Source: Betaproteobacteria bacterium Ga0077527 (GTDB lineage Bacteria > Pseudomonadota > Gammaproteobacteria > Burkholderiales > SG8-41). Taken from it: a DNA stretch of 64,000 nt. Made by a program: the position numbers and the translations under genes. The stretch spans positions 1 through 64,000 of the forward strand of contig LNDW01000011.1 of the NCBI GenBank assembly GCA_001464815.1. Direction: 5' to 3'. The notes below the pieces were generated by a model that had not been told where the DNA came from, ran no database searches, and saw only the letters and a program-made list of their open reading frames with translations. Numbering within the stretch: the first letter of the stretch is position 1; each line of letters starts with the position of its first letter. Below, in pieces: positions 7,702 to 16,737 of this stretch.

Positions 7702-8628
7702 TTACGAAAGGCCGTAGAGCAGCTTGCCCGCCACCGGCATTTTCGCGGTGAGGATGTCGCCTGACAGGGATTCGGTGATGTAGATGGTCTTGCGATCGGT
7801 GCCGCCGAAGGCGAGATTGGCGAGGTGGTGGTGCTTGTGGTCGGTGGAATGCACCAGGTGCGTGGGCAGCATGTTCGAGTCGAAGCGCCAGATGCCGACG
7901 CCCAACTGGCAGACCAGCAGGCCGTTCTCCGAATCCATCTCGATGCCGTCCGGGCCGCCGACGCCGCCCGAGAGTTGAATCGCGACGCCGGTTTTTGATA
8001 CCGAGCCGTCGGCCATCACCGGCAGACGCCACACCGAGTTCGAGCGGGTCACGCCGACATAAACATGTTTCTCGACGGTGGTCATGGTGATGCCGTTGGG
8101 GCTGGGCGCGTTGTTGACCAGCTTGCGCAGGTCGCCGTTGGCTTTCAGGCGGAATACCGCGCCGGTCGGATCGGCGATGCCGGTCTGGCCCTGATCGGTG
8201 AAGTAGAGGTCGCCGTCTTTGGTGAAGTGCAGGTCGTTCAGGCCTTTGAAGCTTTCGCTGTAGGCGGTACGCAGCACGTTTTCCAGCTTGCCTGTCTTCG
8301 GATCCAGGGTCAGCAGGCCTTCCTTGTAATCACAGATGAACAGGCGGCCGTCCTTGTGGAACTTCATGCCGTTGGGCCAGCCGTCGTATTGCGTGACCAG
8401 ATCCCAGTCGCCCTTGGGCGTGATGCGGAAAATGCGGCCGAAGGGAATGTCGCAGAGCCACAAATTGCCTTCTCGGTCAAAGGACGGGCCTTCGAGGAAA
8501 CACTCGACCTCGGCGTTCTGCCGGTTGGGGTCGGACCAGGCGCTGCGGCTTTTCTTGCGGAACTTGGCGGGCAGTGAGGTGAATACTTCGGTGGTGATGT
8601 GCTCGAGCGGCTTGAACGGGTTGTACAT
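7702..8628 (-). CDS. SMP-30/gluconolactonase-family protein
   Basis: A 308-residue six-bladed beta-propeller lactonase-like protein. Repeated blades such as EGPSFDREGNLWLCD, YDGWPNGMKFHKDGRLFICD, LNDLHFTKDGDLYFTD and SPNGITM carry the Glu, Asn and Asp residues that hold the catalytic divalent metal. No signal peptide. The start at 8628 (MYNPFKPLEH) gives the family length; the longer frame upstream has no family resemblance. Members hydrolyse sugar or other lactones. It is divergent from the hydrolase gene at 8822 and convergent with the enolase-superfamily operon, whose product could be a lactone or acid sugar. Confidence 0.85.
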   Translation of the reverse strand: MYNPFKPLEHITTEVFTSLPAKFRKKSRSAWSDPNRQNAEVECFLEGPSFDREGNLWLCDIPFGRIFRITPKGDWDLVTQYDGWPNGMKFHKDGRLFICDYKEGLLTLDPKTGKLENVLRTAYSESFKGLNDLHFTKDGDLYFTDQGQTGIADPTGAVFRLKANGDLRKLVNNAPSPNGITMTTVEKHVYVGVTRSNSVWRLPVMADGSVSKTGVAIQLSGGVGGPDGIEMDSENGLLVCQLGVGIWRFDSNMLPTHLVHSTDHKHHHLANLAFGGTDRKTIYITESLSGDILTAKMPVAGKLLYGLS

Positions 8629-8821
8629 GGCGCGACGATCCTCAAACTTAAGCTGTTGAATGAAGGGTTTTTCCGCGCCAGCACAAAATAATTCATGGCG
8701 CCTGAAGAGCCGCGATGTTAGCACGCGGGCCGCGTAATTTTGGCGCAGCGTCCCCCTGCGGCCACGGTCTGCGTTAGCATCGGCGCTCCCGACTGAAGGT
8801 GAAAGTTCAAGGAGAAGCAAA

Positions 8822-9721
8822 GTGGAAGTGTTTGAAGGTTTCAAGGATTTCAAGCTGACCCAGATTCAGACCAGCGACCCCGAGGTCAAGATCAACCTGC
8901 GTTACGGCGGCAACGGCCCGCCGATCCTGCTGATCCATGGCAATCCGCTGACCCATGTGCACTGGCACCTGGTGGCGCCGCGGCTGGCGAAAAACTACAC
9001 CGTGGTGGTCACAGATCTGCGCGGTTATGGTGACAGCAGCAAGCCGCGCGGCCGGGAAGACCACGGCAACTACACCTTCCGCCGCATGGGCCAGGATCAG
9101 ATCGACGTGATGGCGGCACTCGGCTTCGACAAGTTCTGTGTCGCCGGACATGACCGTGGCGCGCGCACCGCTTTTCGCATGGCACTGGACCACCCGGAGA
9201 AAATCCTCAAGTTCGCCAGCTTCGACATCCTGCCGACCCATCACCTGCTGACCCACGCCACCTACCAGTGGGCGATGCATTCATCGCACTGGTTTTTCAT
9301 GGCGCAGCCCTATGACATCCCGGAGAAGCTGATCGAAGGCAAGTATGACTATTACATCAAGCAAAAGCTGACCAAGCTCGGAATCGGCAAGGGTGGTTTC
9401 ACCGAGGCAACGCTGCGCGAATACGCGCGGGTGTGCACTCCCGAGAACATCCATGCCGTGTGCGAGGACTATCGCGCTGCGGTGACGCTGGACATGGAAA
9501 TGGACACGGCTGACTTCAATGCCGGACGCAAGATCCAGTGCCCGACCGCGGTGTACTGGGGCGAGCAAAGCCACACCGAGAAACATTTCGACCCGCTGAG
9601 GGCCTGGCCGCAGTACGCCGCGGACATCCGCCGCATCAAGCCGCTGCCCTGCGGCCACTACCCGGCGGAGCAGGTGCCGGACATGGTGTTCGAGGAGATC
9701 GACGCGTTTTTCCGCGACTGA
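8822..9721 (+). CDS. Alpha/beta hydrolase of the fluoroacetate dehalogenase type
   Basis: A 299-residue hydrolase very like haloacetate dehalogenases. It shows LLIHGNPLTHVHWH at the oxyanion turn, D111-R112-x2-R115 in GHDRGAR (Asp nucleophile and carboxylate-binding arginines), D135, the halide-pocket pair H156-W157 and the base H279 in CGHYPAEQ. The third halide-pocket residue, a Tyr in characterised fluoroacetate dehalogenases, is Thr222 here by alignment to CEDYRA. Starts with GTG behind a strong AAGGAG site. Cytosolic. Its close paralogue ends at base 67. It may be a dehalogenase, epoxide hydrolase or ester hydrolase; an MFS carrier gene follows. Confidence 0.82.
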   Translation: MEVFEGFKDFKLTQIQTSDPEVKINLRYGGNGPPILLIHGNPLTHVHWHLVAPRLAKNYTVVVTDLRGYGDSSKPRGREDHGNYTFRRMGQDQIDVMAALGFDKFCVAGHDRGARTAFRMALDHPEKILKFASFDILPTHHLLTHATYQWAMHSSHWFFMAQPYDIPEKLIEGKYDYYIKQKLTKLGIGKGGFTEATLREYARVCTPENIHAVCEDYRAAVTLDMEMDTADFNAGRKIQCPTAVYWGEQSHTEKHFDPLRAWPQYAADIRRIKPLPCGHYPAEQVPDMVFEEIDAFFRD

Positions 9722-9741
9722 TTCCTTTCCCGCGCTTTTTC

Positions 9742-10971
9742 ATGAGTTCCGGCATTCCCGACTACGAACAGCGCTACCCCCATTGGCGTCGCAACCGGCT
9801 CGTTTTTCCTCTGGCCAACCTGGTTTGCGGCCTGGGTTTCAACCTGGCCTGGCCGTTTGTGCCGTTGATGGTGCGCGGACTTGGCGTGCGCGAGAATCTC
9901 GAAACCTGGGTCGGCAACATGCTGATGGTGTTCTACATCGTCAGCTTCGCCGTAAGCCCGCTGTGGGGCGGCATTGCCGACCATTACGGCCGCAAGCTGA
10001 TGGTGCTGCGCGCGATGCTCGGCATCGGCATTTCAATGCTGCTGATTCCTTTTGCCGGAACGCCGCTGATGTTCGCGCTGCTGCTGATGCTGATCGCGGT
10101 GTTCAACGGTTTCACCCCTGCCGGGGTGTCGCTGCTGGTCGCCAATACACCACCCCATCGCATCGGCAGCGTGGTGGCGCTGGCGCAAACGGGCGGACTG
10201 ATCGGGCATGCGCTCGGTCCGGCGCTGGGCGCGATGCTGATCGCCTTGTTCGACCAGCAGCACCGGATATTCTGGGTCAGTGCCGCACTGATGCTTTCCG
10301 GTGGCACGCTGGTTGCCTTGTTCGTGGGGGAGGTCAAGCAACTCGCGGCTGGTCCCTGGCGGGTGCGCTGGATCGGTGGTCTGCGTGATCTTCTGGCGGT
10401 ACCGCGTATCGGTTTGCTGTACCTGCTGGGCTTCCTGTTCATGATCATGTGGTTCGGTGGGGTGACGGTGATTACCGTGTTCATGATCCAGATCATGGAG
10501 GCGCGGGGCGCCAGTGCCGCCGAGGAGGCGTTCTGGGTTGGTGCCGCGGCAATGGCGATGGCAGCGGGCACGGTGATTGCGTTGCCGTTCTGGGGACGCG
10601 CACTGGACCGCACAGGGCCGGCCCGGGTGCTGGTATATGCCTCAATCGCCACAGTGGTTACGCACCTGCCGCTTCTGTTTATTGATACGCCGCTGCAGGT
10701 GGTGATCACGCGCGCAGCATTCGGGCTCGGCGCCGCAGCGATGCCGACGGCGCTGGTGCAATTGATCCGGATACATGCGCCGCCCGGTACCGATGCGCGG
10801 GCGATTTCGTACTCGACGGCGTTCCAGTTTTTCGCGATGGGCATCGCGCCTTTTGCCGCAGGCCTGATCGGGCCGGTGCTCGGGCTGCGTTTTTATTTCG
10901 CCCTGACCATACTGGGCATGGCCGGGGGGCTGGTGTTGTGGCTGCGGGCAGTCCGCGCCGAAGCGCGGTAA
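9742..10971 (+). CDS. MFS transporter
   Basis: A 409-residue major facilitator protein with about 12 membrane helices. The loop 2-3 signature is visible as GGIADHYGRKLMVLRA, and a related loop-8/9 motif as FWGRALDRTGPARVLV. Gly/Pro-rich helix 5 (IAVFNGFTPAGVSLLVAN) is seen in antiporter-type members. Start at 9742, 20 bases after the hydrolase stop, suggesting co-transcription, so it may carry the substrate or product of that hydrolase. It converges with the Bug gene at 10984 with only 12 bases between. Substrate unknown. Confidence 0.85.
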   Translation: MSSGIPDYEQRYPHWRRNRLVFPLANLVCGLGFNLAWPFVPLMVRGLGVRENLETWVGNMLMVFYIVSFAVSPLWGGIADHYGRKLMVLRAMLGIGISMLLIPFAGTPLMFALLLMLIAVFNGFTPAGVSLLVANTPPHRIGSVVALAQTGGLIGHALGPALGAMLIALFDQQHRIFWVSAALMLSGGTLVALFVGEVKQLAAGPWRVRWIGGLRDLLAVPRIGLLYLLGFLFMIMWFGGVTVITVFMIQIMEARGASAAEEAFWVGAAAMAMAAGTVIALPFWGRALDRTGPARVLVYASIATVVTHLPLLFIDTPLQVVITRAAFGLGAAAMPTALVQLIRIHAPPGTDARAISYSTAFQFFAMGIAPFAAGLIGPVLGLRFYFALTILGMAGGLVLWLRAVRAEAR

Positions 10972-10983
10972 CCGGATCAGACT

Positions 10984-11970
10984 TCAGTTTGGCTTGAGAT
11001 TGGCCGCGCGGATCACCTTGCCCCATTTGGCCGTTTCGCTGCGGATATAGGCGGCAAATTCATCGGGGCTGGAACTGGTTGCATCAACGCCGCGGGTGGC
11101 CAGTGTATCGCGCAGGTCGGGGATGCCCATCACCGTGACGATGTCCTTGTGCAGGCGATCAATGACCGGTTTGGGTGTGCCGGCCGGCGCCATCAGGCCA
11201 TACCAGTTGCTGGCTTCGTAACCCTTGAGGGCTGCGGTCTCCGCAACGGTCGGCACCTCCGGCAGCGCGGGGGTGCGTTTGGCGCCGGTCACCGCGAGCG
11301 CCACGGCGCGGCCGTTCTTGACCACGGGCACGCCGGTGGAAATTACCGCTACAAACAGCGGAACCTGTCCGCTGACCAGGTCGCCGAGTGCGGGTGCGCC
11401 GCCCTTGTAGGGCACATGCACCATGTCGATCCTGGCCATCACCTTGAGCAGTTCACCGGCAAGGTGGCCGGGACTGCCCAGTCCCGAACTGGCGTAATTC
11501 AGCGCGCCGGGTTTTTGCCGGGCGAGGGTGATCAGCTCGGTGACGGATTTGGCCGCCACGGTTGGATGCACGATGAAAATGTTCTGCAACTGCACGGTCA
11601 GAGAAATCGGCAGCAGGTCGCGCTGCGGATCGTAGGGCACTTTGGTGATGGCCGGGCTGATCACCAGCGCGCCGAGGGTGCCCAGGTGCAGGTTGTAGCC
11701 GTCAGGTGTGGCCTGGCTGGCGAGTTCGGCGGCGATGGTGCCGTTGGCGCCGGCGCGATTGTCGATGACCACCTGCTGTTTCAGCGCGTCACCGAGGCGC
11801 GGTGCAATCACGCGGGCGACGAGGTCGGTGGCGCCGCCCGGCGGGAAGCCGACGATGATGCGCAGCGGCCGGTTCGGAAATTCTTCGGCGGCCACTGCGG
11901 GCAGGGCGCCGGCGAGCGCGGCCGCGCAGGTCATGGCGATCCGGCACAGGTGCTGATGGCGACGATTCAT
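10984..11970 (-). CDS. Bug/TctC-family tripartite tricarboxylate receptor 2
   Basis: A 328-residue periplasmic binding protein with a signal peptide (residues 1-25, ending AVAAEE) and the signature RPLRIIVGFPPGGATDLVAR, followed by VVIDNRAGANG and VHVPYKGGAP blocks. The start is supported by an AGAGGA ribosome site. It is transcribed divergently from tcuAB (starts 241 bases apart), which suggests that it is the receptor for a tricarballylate-like or other substituted succinate. The loop GFPPGG is the canonical carboxylate-binding sequence. Confidence 0.92.
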   Translation of the reverse strand: MNRRHQHLCRIAMTCAAALAGALPAVAAEEFPNRPLRIIVGFPPGGATDLVARVIAPRLGDALKQQVVIDNRAGANGTIAAELASQATPDGYNLHLGTLGALVISPAITKVPYDPQRDLLPISLTVQLQNIFIVHPTVAAKSVTELITLARQKPGALNYASSGLGSPGHLAGELLKVMARIDMVHVPYKGGAPALGDLVSGQVPLFVAVISTGVPVVKNGRAVALAVTGAKRTPALPEVPTVAETAALKGYEASNWYGLMAPAGTPKPVIDRLHKDIVTVMGIPDLRDTLATRGVDATSSSPDEFAAYIRSETAKWGKVIRAANLKPN

Positions 11971-12160
11971 GCTCGGTTCCTCTCGCAACGGCCGGTGGTG
12001 TATTCCACGGCTCACATTATGTTACGGATTATACCGGTCACCGGCTGTTGCCAAGCGCCATCCACAATATGCAAAGGTCGGGCTTGGGCGACGGAGCTGC
12101 AGGGCAGGAAGTGCTGTTCAACATATGACCGGTTTCATCGGTAACGCGAGGGTGGCGGGG

Positions 12161-12166
12161 TATAAT
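12161..12166 (+). promoter_or_regulatory. -10 element upstream of tcuA
   Basis: A consensus TATAAT lies 45 bases before the tcuA start in an otherwise GC-rich region. No good -35 hexamer stands 16-18 bases upstream, so the promoter may depend on an activator. Confidence 0.4.
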
Positions 12167-12211
12167 CCGCGCTCTTTTTTTAACACGGACCGATAGCCGG
12201 AAGCCCTGCCC

Positions 12212-13612
12212 ATGCTGGATACCAACAAGACCTGGGACCTGCTCGTCATCGGCGGCGGCAACGCCGCGCTGTGCGCGGCGCTGATGGCGCGCGAAGCCGG
12301 CTGCAGCGTTATTCTGCTCGAAGGCGCGCCCAAGCCCTACCGTGGTGGCAACAGCCGCCATACCCGCAACCTGCGCTGCATGCATGAAGAGCCGCAGGAC
12401 ATCCTGCTCGATGCCTACCCTGAAGAGGAATACTGGCAGGACCTCGTCAAGGTCACTGGCGGCCTCACCAACGAGCACCTGGCGCGGATGATGCTGAAGC
12501 ACACCTCAAGCTGCCGGCCGTGGATGGTGAAACACGGTGTGCGTTTCCAGCCGCCGCTGGGCGGCACGCTGCACCTGTCGCGCACCAATGCCTTTTTCCT
12601 CGGCGGCGGCAAGGCGTTGATGAATGCCTATTACGACTCGGCCGAGCGCCTTGGTGTTTCGATCCACTATGAGGCCAAGGTCAGCGATCTCGAAATCGAT
12701 GGCGATACCTTCAAGTCGGCCACCTTCAGCCACCAGGGCGCGACCCACCAGGTGCGCGCAAAGTCCGTGGTCATTGCCTGTGGTGGTTTCCAGGCCAACC
12801 TGGAATGGCTGGAAGAGGCCTGGGGGCCTGCGGCAAAGAACTTTCTGGTGCGCGGCACGCCGTACAACCGTGGCGACATCCTGAAGGTGCTGCTGGCCAA
12901 GGGCGCCAAGCAGATCAGCGATCCGCTGCAGGGCCATTGCGTGGCGATCGATGCGCGTTCACCGAAATACGACGGCGGCATCATCACCCGCGTCGATGCG
13001 GTGTCGCTGGGCATTGTTGTCAACAAGAACGCGCAGCGCTTCTACGACGAGGGTGAGGATTTCTGGCCCAAGCGCTACGCGATCTGGGGTCGCCTGGTGG
13101 CGGGCCAGCCCGACCAGATCGGCTACTCGATTGTCGATGCCAAGGTGATGGGCAAGTTCATGCCGCCGGTGTATCCGCCGATCCGCGCCAGGACCCTGCG
13201 TGAACTGGCGCAGAAGCTGGAGATTGATCCGGATGCCCTGGAAAAAACCGTGGCCGAGTTCAATGCCGCGGTGCGCCCGGGGGGCACCTTCGACCACACC
13301 ATCCAGGATGACTGCGCGACCATTGAGCTGACGCCGCCGAAGACGCACTGGGCACAGAAAATCGATACCGCGCCGTTTTTCGGCTATCCGCTGCGGCCCG
13401 GTATCACCTTCACCTATCTCGGGGTCACCATCGACGACAAGGCGCGGATGATCCTGCAGGACGGCAAGCCCTGCAAAAACATCTTCGCAGCCGGAGAAAT
13501 CATGGCAGGCAACGTATTGGGCAAGGGGTACCTGGCGGGCATCGGCATGTCCATCGGCACCGTGTTCGGGCGCATCGCGGGTGAGGAGGCGGCGAAACAT
13601 GTACGCGGCTGA
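12212..13612 (+). CDS. tcuA: FAD-dependent tricarballylate dehydrogenase TcuA
   Basis: A 466-residue flavoprotein of the fumarate-reductase/succinate-dehydrogenase family. TcuA oxidises tricarballylate to cis-aconitate, passing electrons to TcuB. The FAD-binding motif VIGGGNAALCAALMAREAG starts at residue ~12. GGNSRHTRNLR and the substrate-domain sequences LGGGKALMNAYY and GEIMAGNVLGKGYLAGIG are typical of TcuA. Length is as expected. It is followed by tcuB with overlapping reading frames, the normal gene order. The adjacent divergent receptor is a Bug protein rather than the MFS carrier TcuC. Confidence 0.88.
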   Translation: MLDTNKTWDLLVIGGGNAALCAALMAREAGCSVILLEGAPKPYRGGNSRHTRNLRCMHEEPQDILLDAYPEEEYWQDLVKVTGGLTNEHLARMMLKHTSSCRPWMVKHGVRFQPPLGGTLHLSRTNAFFLGGGKALMNAYYDSAERLGVSIHYEAKVSDLEIDGDTFKSATFSHQGATHQVRAKSVVIACGGFQANLEWLEEAWGPAAKNFLVRGTPYNRGDILKVLLAKGAKQISDPLQGHCVAIDARSPKYDGGIITRVDAVSLGIVVNKNAQRFYDEGEDFWPKRYAIWGRLVAGQPDQIGYSIVDAKVMGKFMPPVYPPIRARTLRELAQKLEIDPDALEKTVAEFNAAVRPGGTFDHTIQDDCATIELTPPKTHWAQKIDTAPFFGYPLRPGITFTYLGVTIDDKARMILQDGKPCKNIFAAGEIMAGNVLGKGYLAGIGMSIGTVFGRIAGEEAAKHVRG

Positions 13613-14747
13613 AGACAAACCGATGAAGCTTGATGAGCTGATCGAGGACGCCCAGCGCGTGCTGCGGGTGTGCAATGCCTGCCGCTACTGCGAAGGCTTT
13701 TGTTCGATGTTCCCGGCGATGGCGCGCCGCCTCGAGTTCACCGAGAACGACGTGCATTACCTCGGCAACCTCTGCCACAACTGCGGCTCCTGCCTCTACG
13801 CCTGCCAGTTCGCGCCCCCGCACGAATTCCAGGTCAACATACCGCGGCTGATGGCCAAGGTGCGCGGCGAGACCTATCGCCAGTACGCCTGGCCGTCGAC
13901 ACTGGGCAAGCTCTACAACAACAACGGCGTCGCGGTGAGCCTGATTTCGGCGTTCAGCATCGCGCTGCTGTTCTGGGTGGCCGGCGCGCTGACGAACCCG
14001 GAGCGCTTTTTTGCGGCGCACAGCGTCGAACAGGGCTCTTTTTATGCACTGATGCCTCACAACCTGATGGCCGGAATGTTCGGCGCGGTATTCCTGTTCG
14101 CGATGTTCGCCTTGTTCATGGGCTTCATCCGCTTCTGGCCGTACATGGGGGAGGAACTCTCGGATTTCTTCAAAAAGCCGCTGGCCGAAGGCCTGCATGA
14201 TGCCTTCACGCTGAAGAACCTGGGCGGCGGCGTCGAGAACGAAGGCTGCACCTATCCCAACGAACAGAAGTCGCTGGTGCGCAGGGTGTTTCACCACTTA
14301 ACCTTCTACGGCTTCATGCTTTGCCTGGCCTCGACCAGCACCGCCACGGTGTATCACTACCTGCTTGATTATCCCGCGCCTTATCCCTACCTCAGCCTGC
14401 CGAAGATTTTTGGCACCATCGGCGGCATCGGTCTGCTGATCGGGCCGGCCGGGTTGTTGTACCTGAAGGCGAAACGCGACCCGCAGCTCGCCGCCACCGA
14501 GCAGACCGGCATGGACGCCGGTTTGCTGGTGCTGTTGTTTGCAATCAGCTTCACCGGTCTGGGTCTGATGATCTGGCGCGAATCCGGCGCGATGGGCACC
14601 TGGCTGGCGATCCACCTCGGTTTTGTGCTGGCGCTGTTCCTGACCATGCCCTACGGCAAGTTTGTGCACGGCATGTACCGCCTGATGGCGCTGGTGCGCT
14701 GGCATGTCGAGCGGCGGCGTCCGGTGCCGGGCATCGCGGCCGAATAA
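13599..14747 (+). CDS. tcuB: TcuB: iron-sulfur/membrane electron acceptor for tricarballylate oxidation
   Basis: A 382-residue protein. The N-terminus holds two cysteine clusters, CNACRYCEGFCSMF and CHNCGSCLYACQF, that bind 4Fe-4S centres. The C-terminal two thirds contain about six hydrophobic membrane segments with His residues (VFHHLTFYGF, HLGFVLALF) likely to hold haem. TcuB reoxidises TcuA and passes electrons into the membrane quinone pool. The start at 13599 is chosen for its GAGGAG ribosome site and overlaps tcuA by 14 bases; ATG at 13623 is an alternative. A terminator follows. Confidence 0.87.
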   Translation: MYAAEDKPMKLDELIEDAQRVLRVCNACRYCEGFCSMFPAMARRLEFTENDVHYLGNLCHNCGSCLYACQFAPPHEFQVNIPRLMAKVRGETYRQYAWPSTLGKLYNNNGVAVSLISAFSIALLFWVAGALTNPERFFAAHSVEQGSFYALMPHNLMAGMFGAVFLFAMFALFMGFIRFWPYMGEELSDFFKKPLAEGLHDAFTLKNLGGGVENEGCTYPNEQKSLVRRVFHHLTFYGFMLCLASTSTATVYHYLLDYPAPYPYLSLPKIFGTIGGIGLLIGPAGLLYLKAKRDPQLAATEQTGMDAGLLVLLFAISFTGLGLMIWRESGAMGTWLAIHLGFVLALFLTMPYGKFVHGMYRLMALVRWHVERRRPVPGIAAE

Positions 14748-14771
14748 ACCGCGGCAAGTGTTGTCATCTCC

Positions 14772-14798
14772 AAAGGGCCGCAATTGCGGCCCTTTTTT
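14772..14798 (+). terminator. Rho-independent terminator of tcuAB
   Basis: Stem AAAGGGCCGC/GCGGCCCTTT (14772-14781/14786-14795), a four-base AATT loop and a T6 run. It lies 25 bases downstream of the tcuB stop. Confidence 0.9.
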
Positions 14799-14840
14799 AT
14801 GCCTGCATGGAAAGTTGTGACGTACTTTCATCATGCGAAC

Positions 14841-14862
14841 TTGTATCGCGATGTGGATACAA
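14841..14862. promoter_or_regulatory. Inverted repeat TTGTATC-N8-GATACAA
   Basis: Seven-base arms at 14841-14847 and 14856-14862 lie 109 bases before the first GGT-like gene. The TTGTAT/ATACAA half-sites match those of the operator at 3673-3693, but the spacing is three bases wider, so a different GntR-type dimer may bind. A role in regulating the 15-26 kb cluster is inferred. Confidence 0.4.
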
Positions 14863-14970
14863 CGTGGCGCCGCGCGGATGATGCTGCTATCGTTCACCGG
14901 AGCAGTAATTCCTCAGCAGTTTTGAGTCCGGATGCGGTCCGCGGGGTTTTGGGTTCACGGGGTTCATATC

Positions 14971-16692
14971 ATGGCCGGCAAACGCATGACCATCATGGGC
15001 ACCCGCCACGTCGTGGCGGCGGGGCACTATCTTGCGGCGCATGCCGCGTTTGAAATTCTCGAAGCCGGCGGCAATGCCATCGATGCCGGAGTTGCGGCAG
15101 GGCTCGCCATCGGCGTGCTGCAGACCGACAAGGTCAACATCGGCGGCGTTGCGCCGCAGATCATCTACACCGCGAAAGACCGCAAGGTGCATTCGATCGA
15201 CGGTCTCGGTGTGTGGCCGGCGGCGGTGACGCCGGACTACTTCCAGAAAAATCACGGCAGCAAGATTCCTCAGGGTGTGTTGCGCTGCGTGGTGCCGGCA
15301 GCGCCGGATGCTTGGATCACCGCGCTGTCGCGCTTTGGCACCATGAGTTTCGGTGAAGTGGCGGAGGCTGCAATCCGCTTCGCGCGCGAAGGTTTTCCGA
15401 TGCATCCGATGATGTCGAAGTTCATCAGCGAACGCGTCGACATGTATACGCGCTGGCCGTCGAGCAAAAAGGTGTTCCTGCCCAAGGGCAGGCCGCCGCA
15501 GGTGGGGCAGGTGTTCGTGCAGGCTGAGCTGGCGGGCACCCTGCAGTACATGGCCGATGAAGAGCGCAGGGTTGCCAGGCGCAAAGGTCGCAAGGCCGGG
15601 CTGCAGGCGGCGCGTGATGCGTTTTACAAGGGTGACATCGCCAAGGCGGTGACAAAATGGATCGCCGGGCAGGGCGGGCTGATGCGCTATGACGACTTTG
15701 CCCGCTTCAAGGTCAATTTCGAGCCGACGGTGAAGTCGCGCTTCGGCGATCTCGAGCTCCACGCCTGCGGGCCCTGGTCACAGGGGCCCGTGCTGCCGAT
15801 GGCGCTGAACATCCTCAAGGGCTTCGACCTGAAGGCGATGGGGCACAACACGCCGCAATACATCCACACCCTTGTCGAAGCGCTGAAGCTTGCCTATGCC
15901 GACCGCCATCAGTATTTCGGCGATCCGAAATTCGTCAAGGTGCCGATGGCAGGGCTGATGTCGCAGCGTTATGCCGACTGGCGGCGTGCGCAGATTCGCG
16001 GCGACCGTGCTTTTCCCGGAATGCCGCCGGCAGGCAACCCGAAAACCCTGCAGGAAGTGGCCAGCATCTGCATGCCGCCGCCGACGCTGCACGAAGGCCC
16101 CAAGCCCGGCGACACCTCCTATCTGTGTGTGATGGACCGCTTCGGCAATGCCTTTTCGGCCACGCCATCCGATGGTTCCGACAAGACGCCGCTGATTCCC
16201 GGCGTCGGTATCCTGTGCTCTGGCCGCGGCACCCAGTCCTGGTCCGATCCGTCGCATCCGTCATCGGTGGCGCCGGGCAAGCGCCCGCGGCTGACGCCGA
16301 ATCCGGCGCTGGCGCTGAAGGGCGGCAAGGCCTACATGCCTTTCGGCACGCCGGGCGGTGATGTGCAGGTGCAGGCGATGATCCAGGTGTTCCTCAACAT
16401 CAACGTCTTCGGCATGGCGGTGCAGGATGCGGTGGAGGCGCCGCGCTTTGCCAGCTACAGTTTCCCCGGCTCCTTCGAGCCGCACGATTATTTCCCGGCG
16501 CGGCTCAACCTCGAGCCGGCGATGGGTGATGCAACCGGCAAGGCGCTGGCGGCGATGGGGCATGACGTGTACTGGTGGGATGACATGACCTCAACCGCGG
16601 GTTCGGTGTGCACCATCGTCAAGGATTTCCGCAACGGCGTGCTTCACGGTGGCGCTGATCCGCGGCGTCCGGCATACGTGCTGGGCTGGTAA
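14971..16692 (+). CDS. Gamma-glutamyltranspeptidase-fold N-terminal-nucleophile hydrolase 1
   Basis: A 573-residue GGT-family protein, made as a precursor that cleaves itself before a Thr nucleophile. The Thr is visible as T382 in GDTSYLCVMD, followed by the family's GNAFSAT. The N-terminal signature ILEAGGNAIDAG (~29-40) and the C-terminal FGTPGGD oxyanion-type loop are present. Unlike classical GGT there is no signal peptide, and the Arg that binds the glutamyl carboxylate (IDxRE motif) is replaced: IDGLGVWP, L79. The acyl group is therefore probably not gamma-glutamyl. The start was chosen because it matches the paralogue at 24213 residue for residue. First gene of a long plus-strand cluster. 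Confidence 0.83.
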   Translation: MAGKRMTIMGTRHVVAAGHYLAAHAAFEILEAGGNAIDAGVAAGLAIGVLQTDKVNIGGVAPQIIYTAKDRKVHSIDGLGVWPAAVTPDYFQKNHGSKIPQGVLRCVVPAAPDAWITALSRFGTMSFGEVAEAAIRFAREGFPMHPMMSKFISERVDMYTRWPSSKKVFLPKGRPPQVGQVFVQAELAGTLQYMADEERRVARRKGRKAGLQAARDAFYKGDIAKAVTKWIAGQGGLMRYDDFARFKVNFEPTVKSRFGDLELHACGPWSQGPVLPMALNILKGFDLKAMGHNTPQYIHTLVEALKLAYADRHQYFGDPKFVKVPMAGLMSQRYADWRRAQIRGDRAFPGMPPAGNPKTLQEVASICMPPPTLHEGPKPGDTSYLCVMDRFGNAFSATPSDGSDKTPLIPGVGILCSGRGTQSWSDPSHPSSVAPGKRPRLTPNPALALKGGKAYMPFGTPGGDVQVQAMIQVFLNINVFGMAVQDAVEAPRFASYSFPGSFEPHDYFPARLNLEPAMGDATGKALAAMGHDVYWWDDMTSTAGSVCTIVKDFRNGVLHGGADPRRPAYVLGW

Positions 16693-16737
16693 CAGGCTCA
16701 ATAATCGATTCAACCGTTCAACAGGGAGGTGCCGCAG

